A stretch of DNA of 64,000 nt from contig LNAC01000109.1 in the NCBI GenBank assembly GCA_002007465.1, positions 4,136,432 to 4,200,431 on the forward strand, read 5' to 3'. A program made the position numbers and the translations under genes. Below the pieces are notes generated by a model. It saw only the letters and a program-made list of their open reading frames with translations. It made no database searches and was not told where the DNA came from. Below are positions 11,040 through 22,524 of the stretch, one piece after another. Position 1 is the first letter of the stretch. Each line of letters starts with the position of its first letter. The DNA comes from Ailurus styani. Taxonomy: Eukaryota; Chordata; Mammalia; Carnivora; Ailuridae.

Positions 11040-11345
11040 CTCTTTCTGTTAACCCCACACAGCTGCTAATGAGCAGGTCACTTGCGGGTTAGAGGTGCGC
11101 TTATGTTGTGCTGCTTCGCCTGGCTGTTGTGTTATTATAACAACTGTAAATGCCACATGCAGCTGCCATATGGGTTGTGCTCAGAAGGCTGTTGGTATAA
11201 TTACAGGCATTAGGCAGAGATGGAGCCTGCCAACTGACATTCAAGAGGCAATAATAACGTAATTTCGCTCACAACAAATTGGCTCTCTAATAAGAGATGG
11301 AGCTGTCCTCCGAACTTGAGGATGGCTTGAGAATTCCAGCGAGCA
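11040..11345. promoter_or_regulatory. Candidate conserved non-coding element
   Basis: This repeat-free stretch has the mixed AT/GC texture of developmental enhancers: 'gctgctaatgagcagg', 'gttattataacaactg', 'ggtataattacaggc', 'aataataacgtaatttcg', and 'ctctaataagagatgg'. TAAT-type homeodomain cores and near-palindromes are dense, and open frames in it are not coding-like. This is judged by eye; conservation was not measured. Confidence 0.35.
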
Positions 11346-11839
11346 CATTTCTGTCCAGCTCTTCTCATCAGGGGGGTGGGAGGTCATCACACCCATACCC
11401 CCAAGTCGGCTTCCACAGTTGCTTGAGGAGCGATCAAGAGGGGACATGACTCCGAACCTTTTTAGTCCAGAGCAAAGCTATGGAGTCAGAGGAGCCAACT
11501 GGCTTCCAAGGGGGATTTGCCACCCCTTGGAAGTATGGTCTCGAAGAGGTCGTGAAAGGTTTTTGCCCAACGGGTGGCTCCTCTTGAGCACCATTCAGGG
11601 AGTTGTTTGCTCTGTCGTCGTGTTTGGAATGAGCCAGAGAGTGCATCTGGGGCGCCTGCTCAGTGGGGCTCTGATTTCACTGGTCTCTTTGCTCTTGTTT
11701 TCCCACAGCCCAAATAGTTCTCCCACCCCCCATTCTCCGCCAGCAAATGTGGAGGCAAAGCCATTTCCTCTGCGACAGCTTTCTTGATCCTTCTCTCTTA
11801 CCTCCAGGAGTTAGGATCTCTTTCTTCTTTTTGTGTTTT
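11346..11839. other. Unassigned DNA between candidate elements
   Basis: Contains a 122-codon plus frame (11419-11787) opposed by a 70-codon minus frame (11434-11646). Neither resembles a known family. The stretch is free of recognised repeats. Confidence 0.35.
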
Positions 11840-12010
11840 TAGCATTTGGTGTCGTGATTGTAACATTTTATCGCTCGTGTAATTATTTGTGCCCACACCT
11901 GTCTCTCAGAGTTGACGGGGAGAATCTGATAGCATCTGTTTCTTATTCGTCTTGGTAACACCCATCATGCTTTTCACCCAGCAGGTGCCAAAGCAGGTGT
12001 TAAATGGATT
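11840..12010. promoter_or_regulatory. Second candidate conserved non-coding element
   Basis: Repeat-free stretch with 'gtcgtgattgtaacatttta', 'ctcgtgtaattatttgtgcc' and 'cagcaggtgccaaagcaggtg' (two E-box CAGGTG motifs). It lies close to the element at 11040-11345 and may belong to one regulatory block. Inference only. Confidence 0.3.
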
Positions 12011-12873
12011 TAAAATATATCTTCAAAAGCTACAGCCATTCTGTACTTTTAAATATGCATAGAACTTGAATCACAATGGCTAACACAAAAGCAAGAAAAG
12101 AGGAATGGGTCTGATTATTTAAAAATAAAGCCTGTGGTTTACATAGGCTATATAAACAGATTTCTCTCTGTATGTATGTTACATCAGATTATATATATAT
12201 TTTGTATGTATATATTTATACATGTATTTCTTCATGCAGAGATCCATAGCCATATCTGTGTTTGTATCTGCATCTAATATTTTGGTATTCTGTGCCTTTT
12301 AATGGAGATTTAAAAACTTTGAATGACCTAGAAAGACTTGCTATGCTCTGAAATGATAAAAGAAAGTTACAAAACATAATCACTGTGGATATGATTTGTA
12401 TTCATATATTCTAGTGATAAATATTTATGCACTTAAGGTCCGGAAAGATAGGCACGACCAATAAGATTGAGTGTTTATACATAATGGGATTTGGATCACT
12501 TTTGCTCTCTTTATTTTGTTAATCTGTGTTTTCTAAATGTTTGCAGTGTATGTGCAGTTCTTTTGTATTGAGGAAATTATTAGTATGTAATTTTGTTAAT
12601 ATATTTTCCAAGCTTTCTAAGAGGAAGAACTTCAGCACCTCCAAATTCTGTTTAAAATAATGTCCAGGCCGTAAGTGATATTGGGGCGTGCTATTTTTCT
12701 AATACTTAATGAGTAGGCTTCCTTTACTTTATATGAATGAAGTGTGTTTCTGAGTTCACAGGTGCAAGGGGTAAGGCAGGAAGTTAAGACATTTTGGAGT
12801 GAAAAACACCAGCTCTGGGGCCAGAGCAATATTAAGTTAGGTATGGACTTTATTTAGTTGTTTTGCTTTTTTT
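12011..12873. other. AT-rich unassigned DNA
   Basis: No gene seen. Includes a short TATA/TGTA-rich tract near 12191-12235. The frame at 12632-12829 (minus, 65 codons) is not coding-like. Confidence 0.4.
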
Positions 12874-12891
12874 CCCTTCCTTCCTTCCTTC

Positions 12892-12922
<31 letters not shown>

Positions 12923-12959
12923 TCAACTTCCTTCCTTCCTTCCTTTTTTTTTTTTTTTG
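12874..12959 (+). repeat. (TTCC)n/(TTTC)n microsatellite
   Basis: Pure pyrimidine tetranucleotide runs, first CCTT then TTTC then CTTC, followed by a T-run to 12958. Strand-asymmetric polypyrimidine DNA of this kind can form triplexes and is length-variable. Confidence 0.95.
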
Positions 12960-13059
12960 TAAAAAGGTCAGACTTCATTGGATCAGGCAGCAGCAAAGGA
13001 ACAGCTTGCCAGGTTTGTTAAATGGATTTAAATATTGATAGATGCTCTCTTTTAACCCT

Positions 13060-13215
13060 TGCTGCTAGCCTATAAGATGGGCTTCAGAAAAATTCTGTAT
13101 GTTATACAGAAGAGAACATTTAGGCTGCACTTAGATACCTCGCCCATGTCATGGAGGCTGAGTGGAGCTCTAAAATTGTCCATTGAACTCTAGCCCGGAC
13201 GCTGCCTGCCTTCCA
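13060..13215 (-). repeat. MIR SINE, minus strand
   Basis: Reverse MIR phrases: 'ataagatgggcttcagaaaa', 'cccatgtcatggaggctgag', 'gtggagctctaaaatt' and 'gaactctagcccggacgctg', which mirror the 'cacacagctag...gaacccagg' part of the MIR complement. Confidence 0.65.
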
Positions 13216-13900
13216 GACGGCAAACAGTCACCAGTCAAGTGTCTAAGTGTGTTTTGGATTTATAGTTCTCTAGTTGTTCCTGAATGCTTCCTTCTATATA
13301 CTGTGTGATGGGCAGAGGCTGGGCTGCAAGGGCTGTATGGGCTGCAGGTGGTACCCTGCCCAGGTCCCCTTCTCCAGACCACTGGGCCCCCATCACTAGC
13401 CCATGGGGGGTGGGGCGGAAGGTGGCCCCTCACGGCTCCCACCAGCCCTTTCTCCAGGGACCTTCCTCAGTCAAGGGAGCACCTTGCTCAGGCGACTGTG
13501 TCCTCCTTCCTTACCCTGGGGGGCCGAGAGGCGAGGCAGCCACAAGTAACTGACTGACTAACATGGGACACGAAGGATCAGCCTCTTGCCTCCAGGGTTC
13601 TTTGGGGGACCAGGCAGAAGCCAGTCTGAAGCTGAGACCACACCCCCACTTGACTCTCTTCCTCAGACCCATCCACACTCCTGACTCCCTTTCTCATGAG
13701 AGCACTTCCTCCCTAAATCACCATCACGAGACTCTCCCCATCTCGGGCTGCGCTTCTAGGAGCCCTACGCGAACCATTTAGGTCTGTAAATAGAATGGAA
13801 ATCTTCTGTGATGTTTTCAATTTCACTTCAGTGAATAAAGCTGAACGTGTTTTCACATTTTGAGAGTCATTTGTATTTCCTCTTCTGTGGAATTTATTCA
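13216..13900. other. Unassigned GC-rich unique DNA
   Basis: GC-richer than its surroundings (13300-13560) with overlapping open frames on both strands, none recognised. CpG is modest, so I do not call a CpG island. Confidence 0.35.
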
Positions 13901-13949
13901 CAGACTTTGCTTGTTGAAAATGCTGGTTTAAATGCTGAAACTTATGTTT

Positions 13950-14720
13950 TAGTATTTAGTGGGGCCGCAGCTCCCTCCCCTGCTGCCTGCTGCCCGCGGC
14001 CTTAGTATTCCTTTCTAGAATTTTCCCCAGTGCCCTTGCTTGTTTTGTTTTGCATTAATTGTTGAATCAGATTGCCCGATTCTTACATAGATCCTGTTGA
14101 TGTTTTTGTCGGGACAGTTGTAAAAGTATAGATAAATTAGGTTGAATTAAGAATCATTATGACATTGGCTCTTCTCAGCTAGAACATGGGATGGCGTCAC
14201 TTGTTCAAGACTTTGTGTCCCCTGGGATCATGTTAAAATTTTCCTTCATAGAGAGTGCCTTTTCTTAAATGTATTCCTATGTGTTTTATTTACTTATTTT
14301 TGCTTTTCGAAAATGGAGTATTTGATTCCATTATATATTCTAATTGTTTTTCCACATGTATGTTACAGGAATTTTTACTCTGTATACTTACTCTCTTCTC
14401 ATCTTGCAGTGTTTTGGGTTGATTCTCTAGTATGTTTCAGTATATGTATGTTCACATCACCTACAAGTGACAATTTTACCTTCTCTTTCCCAAAATTTAT
14501 ACCTCTTTTTGCTCTCGTTTAATGATATTGGTCTGAACCTCCAGAATGAGGATAAATAGGTGTTCATTTTCACCATTAGTGGACCTTTTTAAAATTGTCT
14601 CTGATTTAGATAGAAACTTTTAGTATTTTCCCATTAAGCAGTGATGCTGGCTTTTGCATTGAGAAAGATGTATTTTAGTATCTGTGAATCTCTCTCCGTT
14701 CCTCACTTATTAAGAAGACA
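13950..14720 (-). mobile_element. Old L1 ORF2 remnant, minus strand
   Basis: Plus-strand text mirrors the reverse of L1 ORF2: 'attcctatgtgttttattta', 'aatttatacctctttttgct', 'ggtctgaacctccagaatga', 'tttcaccattagtggacc'. Decayed with stops in all frames. Confidence 0.7.
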
Positions 14721-17540
14721 GTCATATTTTCTTTTTAATTAAAAAAGAAAATAGGCAATCATTCATCTCTAAAGTTGGCAAAGGAAGGGAAAGACTCAAC
14801 CATTTACCCTGGCTTTCCTACTTGATCCGTACCATTGGGCACTAAACGGTAGGTGAGAGGAGGCATCCCTTTTTTACAATATCCCAGCTGATGAATGAAA
14901 ACCAGCAATGAGAGAAAGAGAATACCATCATCTTGCAATCTCCGTTGAGTTAATGGATGTAGGCATTGGGGATCTGTGGCTGAAAGAGGAGGAATAACCA
15001 GTTGTCACATGTCTTCTGATACAACAAAACAAAAAACAAACAAAAACACAGTATCACCTACCTCTTGTCAAAGGATCAAACCTTAGTCTAGTCAGACCAC
15101 TCGTTCCAGTGCCACAGTGTGTAAAGTACAGAAGGCAAAGGGCAAGCCAAAGTGTGCCATGAGGATGCAAACTATAAAATCAGGGCTTTGGGGAAGTCCA
15201 TGTGTCAAAGCCTTAGGTGTCTCAGCAGGGCAATCGTAGGGGAAATAGAGGAAGAAAAATGAGGTAGATGGAAAGAAACTTCACAGGCCCATCAATTCGA
15301 TAAAACTTGGCCAGTACAGGGTAATGTGTAGATACACCGTGATAATGCAGTAAAGAAACACAGGGAGGCGTTCCTCCACAGTCAGCGTGGTGGTTGCTTT
15401 TGAGCAGAGCGATAGGCTTAGAATTGGGGTGGGACACGTGGAGGGGTTTCTTGAGTAACCGGCAATGTTCTAGTCCTCACCCCAGACGCTGGTTCCCAAG
15501 GTTTGCTTGCTTTCATTAATTTGTTATGGTTTTCTGTACTTGGGCTTTACAATAAATGGGGCAAATTAAGGGAAAATGAGGGGATGATTGGTGCGTTTGG
15601 AGTATTTGTGGCAGAGAAGGTCTGTGAGTCTTCAAAGCCCCAGCTTTCTGACTCTGAAAGTTGCTAGGAAGACAAGAGTTATTAAGAGGCCAAGCAGGTG
15701 ATTCAGGAAGGTTTATATTGTGGTGTGCGGGTGAGCCAGCTTTCTGTAGCAAGAAGCCCTGGTTTGTAACCTTTTGCTCATCTTCATGATTAAGTAATCC
15801 CACTCTATCCTTTGTCAAGCTCCAAGGTGATGGAGATGAATGATGTGCACAGTTGGCTTTTGTGAGCCACTGAGAGCTGGTGCTGAGCCATTGCTGGGTG
15901 GATGGGCACCAAGATAAATGCCATCATCTTCTGCTTTTATTTTAGGGTACACCAACTTGTGGGGCTTATTGTAAGGTGTTTCTACGACCAGCAACATTGA
16001 TCTATTTAGATTAAAATAAAAGGGGTGGTCTTTGTGAGAACCAGGCATGAGGTCTGAGCAGACTATCATACCTGCTTCTATTCCCCTTTGAAAAGAAGCC
16101 AGATTTTATGCTAAAGGAGGGACAAGAGCATCTCTCATCCTGATCCTAGGTTGCTAAGGTGGGAGATCGGGAACAAAGTTTAGAAGACGAGGCTCAACTA
16201 GATCATTTAGGGTGACTGAATAATTGAAAGGTGTGACCACAGAATCCCAGGGAGCTAGATATTTGGGGGGGCCTTCCGGGTGACAGGAAGATGGTAGATT
16301 GAAGGAATGCAGCAAAACTCCAGGCTTTAGAGCATCCGTGTGCCACCCTGTGCAGTAAGCCAATATATGTATCTTAGGGCTTTGGGGAACTGATTTAAGA
16401 GAGATGAAACATGAACAGGGACTCTCCACCGATGCTTCCGGGGCATCGCGAGAACATACAAAGCGGGTTTCTCTAGCACTGCTCTTTGGAAGGTCACCAA
16501 AGGCTTAGAAGCTGGTGCTGTCTCAGGAGAATCGTTGGCAACTCAGCTTCCGGGCCCCCGTCCAGAGCCACTGGGAGGGGGAGGGGAGATTTGGGGGCAG
16601 GGACACAAATGTCTATTTCCCCAAAAAATCTCTCCGCAGGGGTTCTTCCATAACCAGTCTGCAAACTGGCACTTTGGAATACTAACATTTTGGAGGACGA
16701 GAGCATGGGAGTTGGGAGGGAGGACTGGAATGAATGAGAATGTGCTATCGGAGTAACCATCTCCCTGGGACCGGAAACAGGAAACAGGCTTTGGCCATGC
16801 TGCAGAATGATTCAGCATCTTTTCAAGCATCCCGGGTACTTTTTCCCATGCTCAGGGTCGGCCACTCTTAGTCTCTGGGTGCACCCAGGCTTCATGTTGG
16901 GTTTGTCTAACCTCACACATCTAATCTCAGAAGGATGTTTCTGAGATTGTTCTGCTGTACTCTTGGGTGTTGGCACTTGATCAAGGGGTAAGAACTGTAG
17001 AGCAAAGACTCTGTTCTTCAGTTATGGACCTGCAGACGCGGCATGTAGGTGACGACAGGGGGTGTGGACTTAATTCAGGGACCTCCTCTGAGATGTTAGT
17101 CACCTTTTACAAATGGCCTCCTGTCAATAAAGTATGCCTTCCCTAATACTAAGGGAAATCAGGTGAAGAGTGGGAATCACACAGGGAAGAAGCTTTTTCT
17201 CTTTGTTCTTATGAGATCAAATTTTCCACTCATTCTTTTTTCACTGCAGGAGACACAGTGTGTTACATATTCAGCCCTGTTCCTTGCACACAGTGAACGC
17301 TCATCATGGGAGCGTTCCCTTCCCACTCCCTATGAAGCCAGTGAACACTCGGGCAGTGTAAACGGTTTGTGGTTGCCTCAAGAACAAAATTCCCTTGGGC
17401 ATAAGAGTATGAAGTGTAATTCACAATTGAATTATGCTCTCATTCAAAGGAGTTTGTCACTATCTTTAAAAACTTATCTCGTGAGAGTACTCAGAGTGAG
17501 TTGGGGTCTGTCCACACATGGCCTCACTTTTTAACATCGG
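14721..17540. other. Unassigned DNA with minus-strand open frames
   Basis: A 2.8-kb stretch with few recognised repeats. Between 15222 and 16830 several minus-strand frames of 71 to 100 codons lie in different phases. None matches a family I know, and the many stops and phase changes argue for chance or a very decayed copy. An (AAAC)n-like A-rich patch lies near 15025-15050. Confidence 0.35.
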
Positions 17541-17551
17541 AAGATGCTGTA

Positions 17552-17790
17552 GAGAGTTGTGGTTGGAGCGTGCGGGGTTTGGAGTCAGAGAGTGCTTGGG
17601 TTGAGTCTGGACTTGATGTTTTGTGGGTTTAGTCGTTATTTAACCTTTCTGAGGTTGCTTGTTTGTAAGATCGGGGCAGGATTGGGGGGTGGGTGCGTGC
17701 ATGTGGGTTTATTATCCTTATCTGTTCTTCAGAGAGTTGTGAAACATAATTCAAGAAACGTCCTTAGTATTGTGTCTCAATAGAAATAAT
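17552..17790 (+). repeat. MIR SINE, plus strand
   Basis: Near full-length MIR: 'ggggtttggagtcagagagt', 'gcttgggttgagtctggact', 'agtcgttatttaacctttct', 'gaggttgcttgtttgtaaga', 'cagagagttgtgaaacataa'. Strongly diverged. Confidence 0.8.
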
Positions 17791-18184
17791 TGCTGTCTAT
17801 GTGTTAATTGCTTTCTGGGAGTATAACCTCTCTCATACAGAGAAGAGAAAGAAGACAGAGAGATCCTTTGAGTCTCATTTTAAACTCCCAGTGATTGGAG
17901 GCTGTTCACCAAAAACCGATGGTATCTTTCTCTGTGATATCATACACAGTTACCCTATTCTTTAAAAAAAAAAAAAGTTCTTACAGTATTTATATATTTA
18001 ATCAATTTGTGTGTGTGTGCCTGTATATGTGCACGCAAACTCGTTCGCATGGTAAGCTCAAGGACTTGAATTTCCCATGTCTGTGCCCCTTATCTGTAAG
18101 GGGAAGCGCCGCAAGACTAATTTTAGCAAGCCTCCTTGGTGATTTTTTACACGATGTTTCAGAATCACTCTGAATCCTCTTCCT

Positions 18185-18500
18185 TTATGCATTCATTCAC
18201 TTGACGACTATTTATTGAGTGCCAGCTCTGTCCCCAAAGCCAAAAGACTTAAATATCACAGAGAGGGTCCAAGTTCATGCAGACTATTCTCTGACCCTCA
18301 CGCACCTTTACTTTATTGCTCAGGAGATAAATCCTGGGGCCGGTGCACATTCTCTGTGGCAGGCATGCGGGAAGTCGCGGAGCATGAAGGGATCCAATGT
18401 CTGCCGGGAACAATGACCGTTTCAGTGTCGGTAGACAGTAAGGTGTGCTGGGCTGGGCCTTAGGGGAGGAACAGAGTCTTGAGAAATGAGCCTGGAAAAG
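18185..18500 (-). repeat. L2 LINE 3' fragment, minus strand
   Basis: Starts with 'attcattcacttgacgacta' and 'tttattgagtgccagctctg', which is the reverse of the L2 3' end, and runs through 'gggggcaggtcgtaaa'. Internal parts are diverged. Confidence 0.6.
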
Positions 18501-18523
18501 TTAGATAGGGGGCAGGTCGTAAA

Positions 18524-18625
18524 TAATGGTACGATTTACAGAGTGCCCACCGTGTGTCTGGCACTTTGCTTTACCAGTGTTATGTTATTTAACCAGCATA
18601 ACAGATAGGTATTATTATAACCTGA
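18524..18625 (-). repeat. MIR fragment, minus strand
   Basis: 'gatttacagagtgcccaccg', 'gtgtctggcactttgcttta' and 'acagataggtattattataa' mirror the 3' half of MIR. Confidence 0.75.
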
Positions 18626-18850
18626 CATTAGCACATCAAGCGTCTCCTTTTAATTCCAGCTGGGGCAGAGAAACTGGGAAAACAGAAGCGTTCCCAGCAG
18701 GCAGCCGCACTAGGCAGCAGAAAACCTGTACAAAGCAAAGTGCAGGTCCCCCGTCTGAAGTGTCAATTATATTTCTAACAATTGCATATGGACTTCATTA
18801 GCCAGCTAAATGGTACCTATTTTAGCATCCCACCAGCTGGAGGGATTTCC
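18626..18850. promoter_or_regulatory. Candidate conserved non-coding element
   Basis: Just after the MIR fragment the sequence becomes repeat-free and motif-rich: 'gaagtgtcaattatatttc', 'aacaattgcatatggac' (ATTGCATA octamer-like), 'cttcattagccagctaaatg'. This texture is typical of vertebrate enhancers. Conservation was not tested. Confidence 0.35.
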
Positions 18851-19588
18851 AGTAGGAAATGTGAGAAGGGAAAAAGTCTAGGAATCTCAGGTTCCCCAGA
18901 GCCTTCTGGAATTCATACAGATTAAGCAAGATAAGGTCAGCTCTAAACTCCCCTCTCTTCTTCCTGCACCCCTCTGCATAGTCACCTCACGAGTGAATAA
19001 AACCAGAGCACCTGTATCTGCCCAGAGGGGGCTGGGGTGGTTTTCTTGTGTCCCTTTGGGCCTCTGAGGCTGAGTCCCTCTCAGGGATGGTAGGCAGAAC
19101 CAGAAAGAATTCATTCAGCACCAGCTCTCTGTGGGAAACTTGTATCTTTTTGACATGAGGGTTCTTTGTTATATGCTTCCTATTACATCTTTAGCACAGC
19201 TTTGTGTCAGCTTTTCCCATAGGTTGAATATAATGATGGGTAACCTAATCCTGAAGGTAACAGAATAATCTTAGAGGACACAAGGCTCTATTTAATTCTT
19301 GCCAAATGACAGAATATACCCAGACTCTGACCAGACCTCTGCAGAACTCCAGTAAGGTTTTGTGTCTTGCCGAGCTTGGAGCCCGAGGCTTCCCATTCTA
19401 TTCTTTTTCCTGCTCCCAGGCAGGATCTGATTTCACACCAATCGATCTGTAAGAGGATAATGGTATCACAGTTCAAGACAGACAACCATGGAGAATTGTT
19501 TTATATGCTTCTGATGCTCAAGAAGTTCCAGGGGCCTGGGCTACGTCTCAGTTTTCAGGGAGAGTCAATTCCAGGGCAGAAGAAAGCA
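18851..19588. other. Unassigned unique DNA
   Basis: No repeat or gene recognised. Overlapping open frames on opposite strands (18887-19114 minus; 19288-19485 minus; 19367-19693 plus) are judged non-coding. Confidence 0.35.
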
Positions 19589-19734
19589 TGGAAAAAAAAA
19601 AACCACCCAAAAAACAAAAACAAATGCCCCCCAAAACAAAACAAAAAACAAAAACCCAAACCCACCAATAAAACAAAACAAAACAAAAAATAAAACAAAC
19701 AAACCCCCCCAAAACAAAAAATGACCCCCAAACC
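19589..19734 (+). repeat. A/C-only (CAAAA)n-like low-complexity tract
   Basis: About 145 bp almost devoid of G and poor in T on the plus strand: runs of CAAAA, CAAACAA, CCCCCC. The long frames over it in both directions (Lys/Asn/Pro-rich or Phe/Cys/Gly-rich) are products of composition. Confidence 0.9.
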
Positions 19735-19890
19735 ATGGACTTTGGAATCAGGTTGACATGGGTCAGAAGCACAGCTCAGTCTCTGATTTGCCATGATCTT
19801 AGTCAAGATGCCTGGGCTTCTGTTTCCTGGTTAGTAAAATGATGATATAAGTCCATACCTATCTTGGAGAAATTTTATAGGAACAGAATT
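19735..19890 (+). repeat. MIR SINE, plus strand
   Basis: 'ggactttggaatcaggttga', 'agtctctgatttgccatgat', 'cttagtcaagatgcctgggc', 'ttctgtttcctggttagtaa', 'aatgatgatataag': MIR core and 3' arm in order. Confidence 0.82.
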
Positions 19891-20159
19891 AAGGGAATAT
19901 GTGGGATGACATTCAGAGGGAGTGGGGGCGGGGATTTTCTCATTTGGTCTCATTTTGATGGTCATTTGAAAATTCCATAGAGTGTTGTCCAATTAGTTCT
20001 CTCCCTACTCCATATGGTGTGTCATGATGCTCTCTGGATAGCTCACAATTCTGGTGGGTTAATGTTGGAACAGTAGCTGGCCTAAATGTATTTGGACATC
20101 TAGATTCTCTACCTGGACACACACACTCTCTCTCTCCATATAATGCTTTTGCAATTGCA

Positions 20160-20755
20160 GAATAAAGCATTTACTAAGGGCCTTTTATGCAAGGAAGTAG
20201 ATGCTATTTTAGCTGCTGAGGGTAAAGAAGGAGAAACATATGGTTCTTGCCTATAAGAGGTTTACAGACCAGTCGGAGTCAGGTACTCCTGTAGGGACTA
20301 TGATGGGTGCCTGAAGTGTAGTGAGTTCATGGAGAAGGTGAAAGGCAGCTCTGTCCAGAATGGAGAAGGGTCAGGAGAGGCAAGAAGGGAAAGTGACCTT
20401 GGAGCTGAGACTTGAGGTTGAGTAGGTGTTCTAAAGGAAGAGGATCAGTGGCACCAAATTCCAGGCAGAGGGAGCTACTTCGGCAAATCAGTGAGAATGC
20501 TCTGGGTGGATTAGATTAGGAAATTGTTTAAAGTTCATGATGGCCAGAGTCTAGAGCAAGGACAGTGGACAGAGGAAGTTGGAGAGACACACTGGGGCCG
20601 GGCCCAGAGGATTATGTAGCATGTGCTAAGGAGTTGGACCGTGATCATGAGTACTGTTATGGGACCAATGAAGATTTCTCTGGAAGGAGTTCCCATAATG
20701 AGCTTTTACACTTTAGAAATTATTCTGGATACTATGAGGAGCATGTCCAGAGGTG
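20160..20755 (-). repeat. L2 LINE 3' segment, minus strand
   Basis: Begins 'aagcatttactaagggcctt' and includes 'cctataagaggtttacagac', 'aaattccaggcagagggagc' and 'catgtgctaaggagttggac', all of which are the reverse of L2 3' sequence. Open frames within it are incidental. Confidence 0.75.
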
Positions 20756-20764
20756 AGTTGTCTT

Positions 20765-20945
20765 TTTTTTTTTTTAAAGATTTTATTTATTTGTCAGAGA
20801 GAGAGCACAAGCAGGGGGAGCGGTGGGCAGAAGGGGAAGCAGGCTCCCTGCTAAGCAAAGAGCCCCATGTGGGACTCGATCCCAGTACCCTGGGATCATG
20901 ATCTGAGCTGAAGGAAGATGCTTAACCAACTGAGCCAGGCATCCT
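20765..20945 (-). mobile_element. Carnivora SINE, minus strand
   Basis: Reverse SINE with T-run, 'aaagattttatttatttgtc', 'gaagcaggctccctgctaag' and a shortened head ('actgagccaggcatcc'). Target duplication agaggtgagttgtctt / agaagtgagttgtctt at 20749-20764 and 20946-20961. Confidence 0.95.
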
Positions 20946-21175
20946 AGAAGTGAGTTGTCTTATTTGCATCTCCTGCTTGGGGTTTGTACTCTTCCTTGGG
21001 TCTTTGGCTTGAAGTTTTCTATCCATTCGTGAAAATTCTTAGTTGTTAGGTCTTCAAATGTTGCTTCTCCTTCATTTTTCCCTTGCTGTTCTTCTGTAAC
21101 TGTTAACCATGGATCATAGGTCTCCTGAAATCTTTTCTAAATTTTCAATCCTTGTTTCTTAGTGTGATTATGTGG

Positions 21176-21347
21176 TTTTGTACATAAAGCCTTGTTGGAA
21201 CATGGCTGTGACCACTCATTTGTGTATTGCCTATGGCAACCTTTTCACTCCAGGGGTAGAGTTCGGGGCTTTTGACAGGCACATGAGTCTGCAAAACTCA
21301 AATATTTTCTGCCTGGACCTTTCCAGAAGAAGCTTGCTGATCCCTGA
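21176..21347. mobile_element. hAT-Charlie non-autonomous DNA transposon
   Basis: 'ataaagccttgttggaacat', 'tttgtgtattgcctatggca', 'ctgcctggacctttccagaa' and 'gaagcttgctgatccctga' follow the well-known hAT element whose complement starts CAGGGGTCGGCAAAC. The subfamily name is uncertain. No transposase is present. Confidence 0.7.
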
Positions 21348-21507
21348 GCCAATGTATTGCCAACCACATCTGTTGAGTTCTTTATGTCAGCTATGCTTTT
21401 TCATTAACACAATTTCTGATTTTTTTTTCATAGTTTTTAGTTCTCTGCTTAAATCCTTCAGGTATGAATTTTTGAACATACCAATGACATTTTGAAATCC
21501 ATGTCTT

Positions 21508-21608
21508 GGGGCACCTGGCTGGCTCAGTCAGTGGAGCATGCGACTCTTGGTCTTGGGGTCATGAGTTCAAGCCCCACGTTGGGTGTAGAGATTACTTAAA
21601 AATAAAAT
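21508..21608 (+). mobile_element. Short tRNA-head SINE
   Basis: 'ggggcacctggctggctcag', 'gcatgcgactcttggtctt', 'catgagttcaagccccacgt' (B-box-like), ending 'agattacttaaaaataaaat'. Older short CAN SINE. Confidence 0.92.
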
Positions 21609-21615
21609 TGTAGCA

Positions 21616-21799
21616 GTGCCTGGGTGGCTCAGTCAGTTAAGCATCTGCCTTCAGCTTAGGTCATGATCCTGGGGTCTTGGGGTCAAGCCCTTTGTCAGGC
21701 TCTCTGCTTAGCAGGGATTCTGCTTCCCCTCTCCTTCTGCCCCTTCCTGCCCCACTCTTGCTCTCTCTTTCTTTCTCAAATAAATAAAATTTTAAAAAG
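21616..21799 (+). mobile_element. Carnivora SINE directly after a short SINE
   Basis: 'gtgcctgggtggctcagtca', 'gtcatgatcctggggtcttg', 'ctctctgcttagcagggatt', C/T-rich arm, 'caaataaataaaattttaaa'. It starts eight bases after the previous SINE tail, in the same direction. Confidence 0.93.
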
Positions 21800-22511
21800 T
21801 AAATAAATGAATTAACTCCAGACTAAATATCAGAAACCCTGATACTGCTACCCTGAAGAACTATCATGCCTGCTAATAGATGGCCGTGTGGGTGTGAACT
21901 TTGCCTTTCTTGATGCTTCTGAATCCAGATGTCTTATGGATGGTTCTAACTGGCAAAACCTAGACCTCATGTCTGTATCCTTGTGACAAGGCAATGTGAA
22001 GATATTTTTCTGGGTTCAGTCTTAGGAAGATAAAGCCCTTAATGTAGAAAAGGAGCAAAGATGTTGGAAGGACATAAATCATAAGTGCCCATTCCAGTCT
22101 TACCCCTTGGTTTACATTTCAAAATAAGAACAACATTCATTTCTGAAATAATCCAACTATTTTTCATATCAGCAAAAATTGAATCAACCATCTTTTCCAA
22201 AAGGGAGCATTGAAGGTTACAGGCTTTCTGGGTGATAATCATTCCTCCTCTAGCTCAATTACTTTTTTTATTAGTCATTTGTAACCAACTTGCTATATTG
22301 TAAAATTTGCCACCACCACCATGTGCTATAGCAAATGGCAAAGAGTAGCAACAGTGATCTGAAGCTGTAGTTTTTGCTTTTCCTCCACTACCTATTTCAG
22401 ACATCCTTTGCCCTTAGTAAGCATTCACCTCATTAGGATTCTTTACCTGACAGAGTGACCTAAACTTTTGTTTAAGGAAAGAATTTTAACCTTGGAAATC
22501 CTGGATATTTG
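21800..22511. other. Unassigned DNA
   Basis: No repeat or gene is recognised. The 67-codon minus frame 22039-22242 looks like chance. Confidence 0.35.
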
Positions 22512-22524
22512 GACTTTCTACAAT

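Noticed and set aside
10588..11058. 156-codon open frame, minus strand
   Set aside because: No recognisable domain, opposed by open plus-strand frames over the same bases, no splice or poly(A) context. Probably chance in moderately GC-rich DNA.
11419..11787. 122-codon open frame, plus strand
   Set aside because: Overlaps a minus-strand frame, composition not protein-like, lies between candidate non-coding elements.
15222..16830. Series of 71-100 codon minus-strand frames, considered as a decayed retroviral or retrocopied gene
   Set aside because: Frames lie in different phases with no recognisable motif, no LTR pair and no A tail; I could not tie it to any family.
19548..19806. Phe/Cys/Gly-rich minus frames over the A/C tract
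   Set aside because: Direct translation of a low-complexity CAAAA-type repeat.
21508..21608. tRNA gene (A- and B-box-like sequence)
   Set aside because: The tRNA-like part is the head of a CAN SINE and does not fold as a complete tRNA followed by a terminator.
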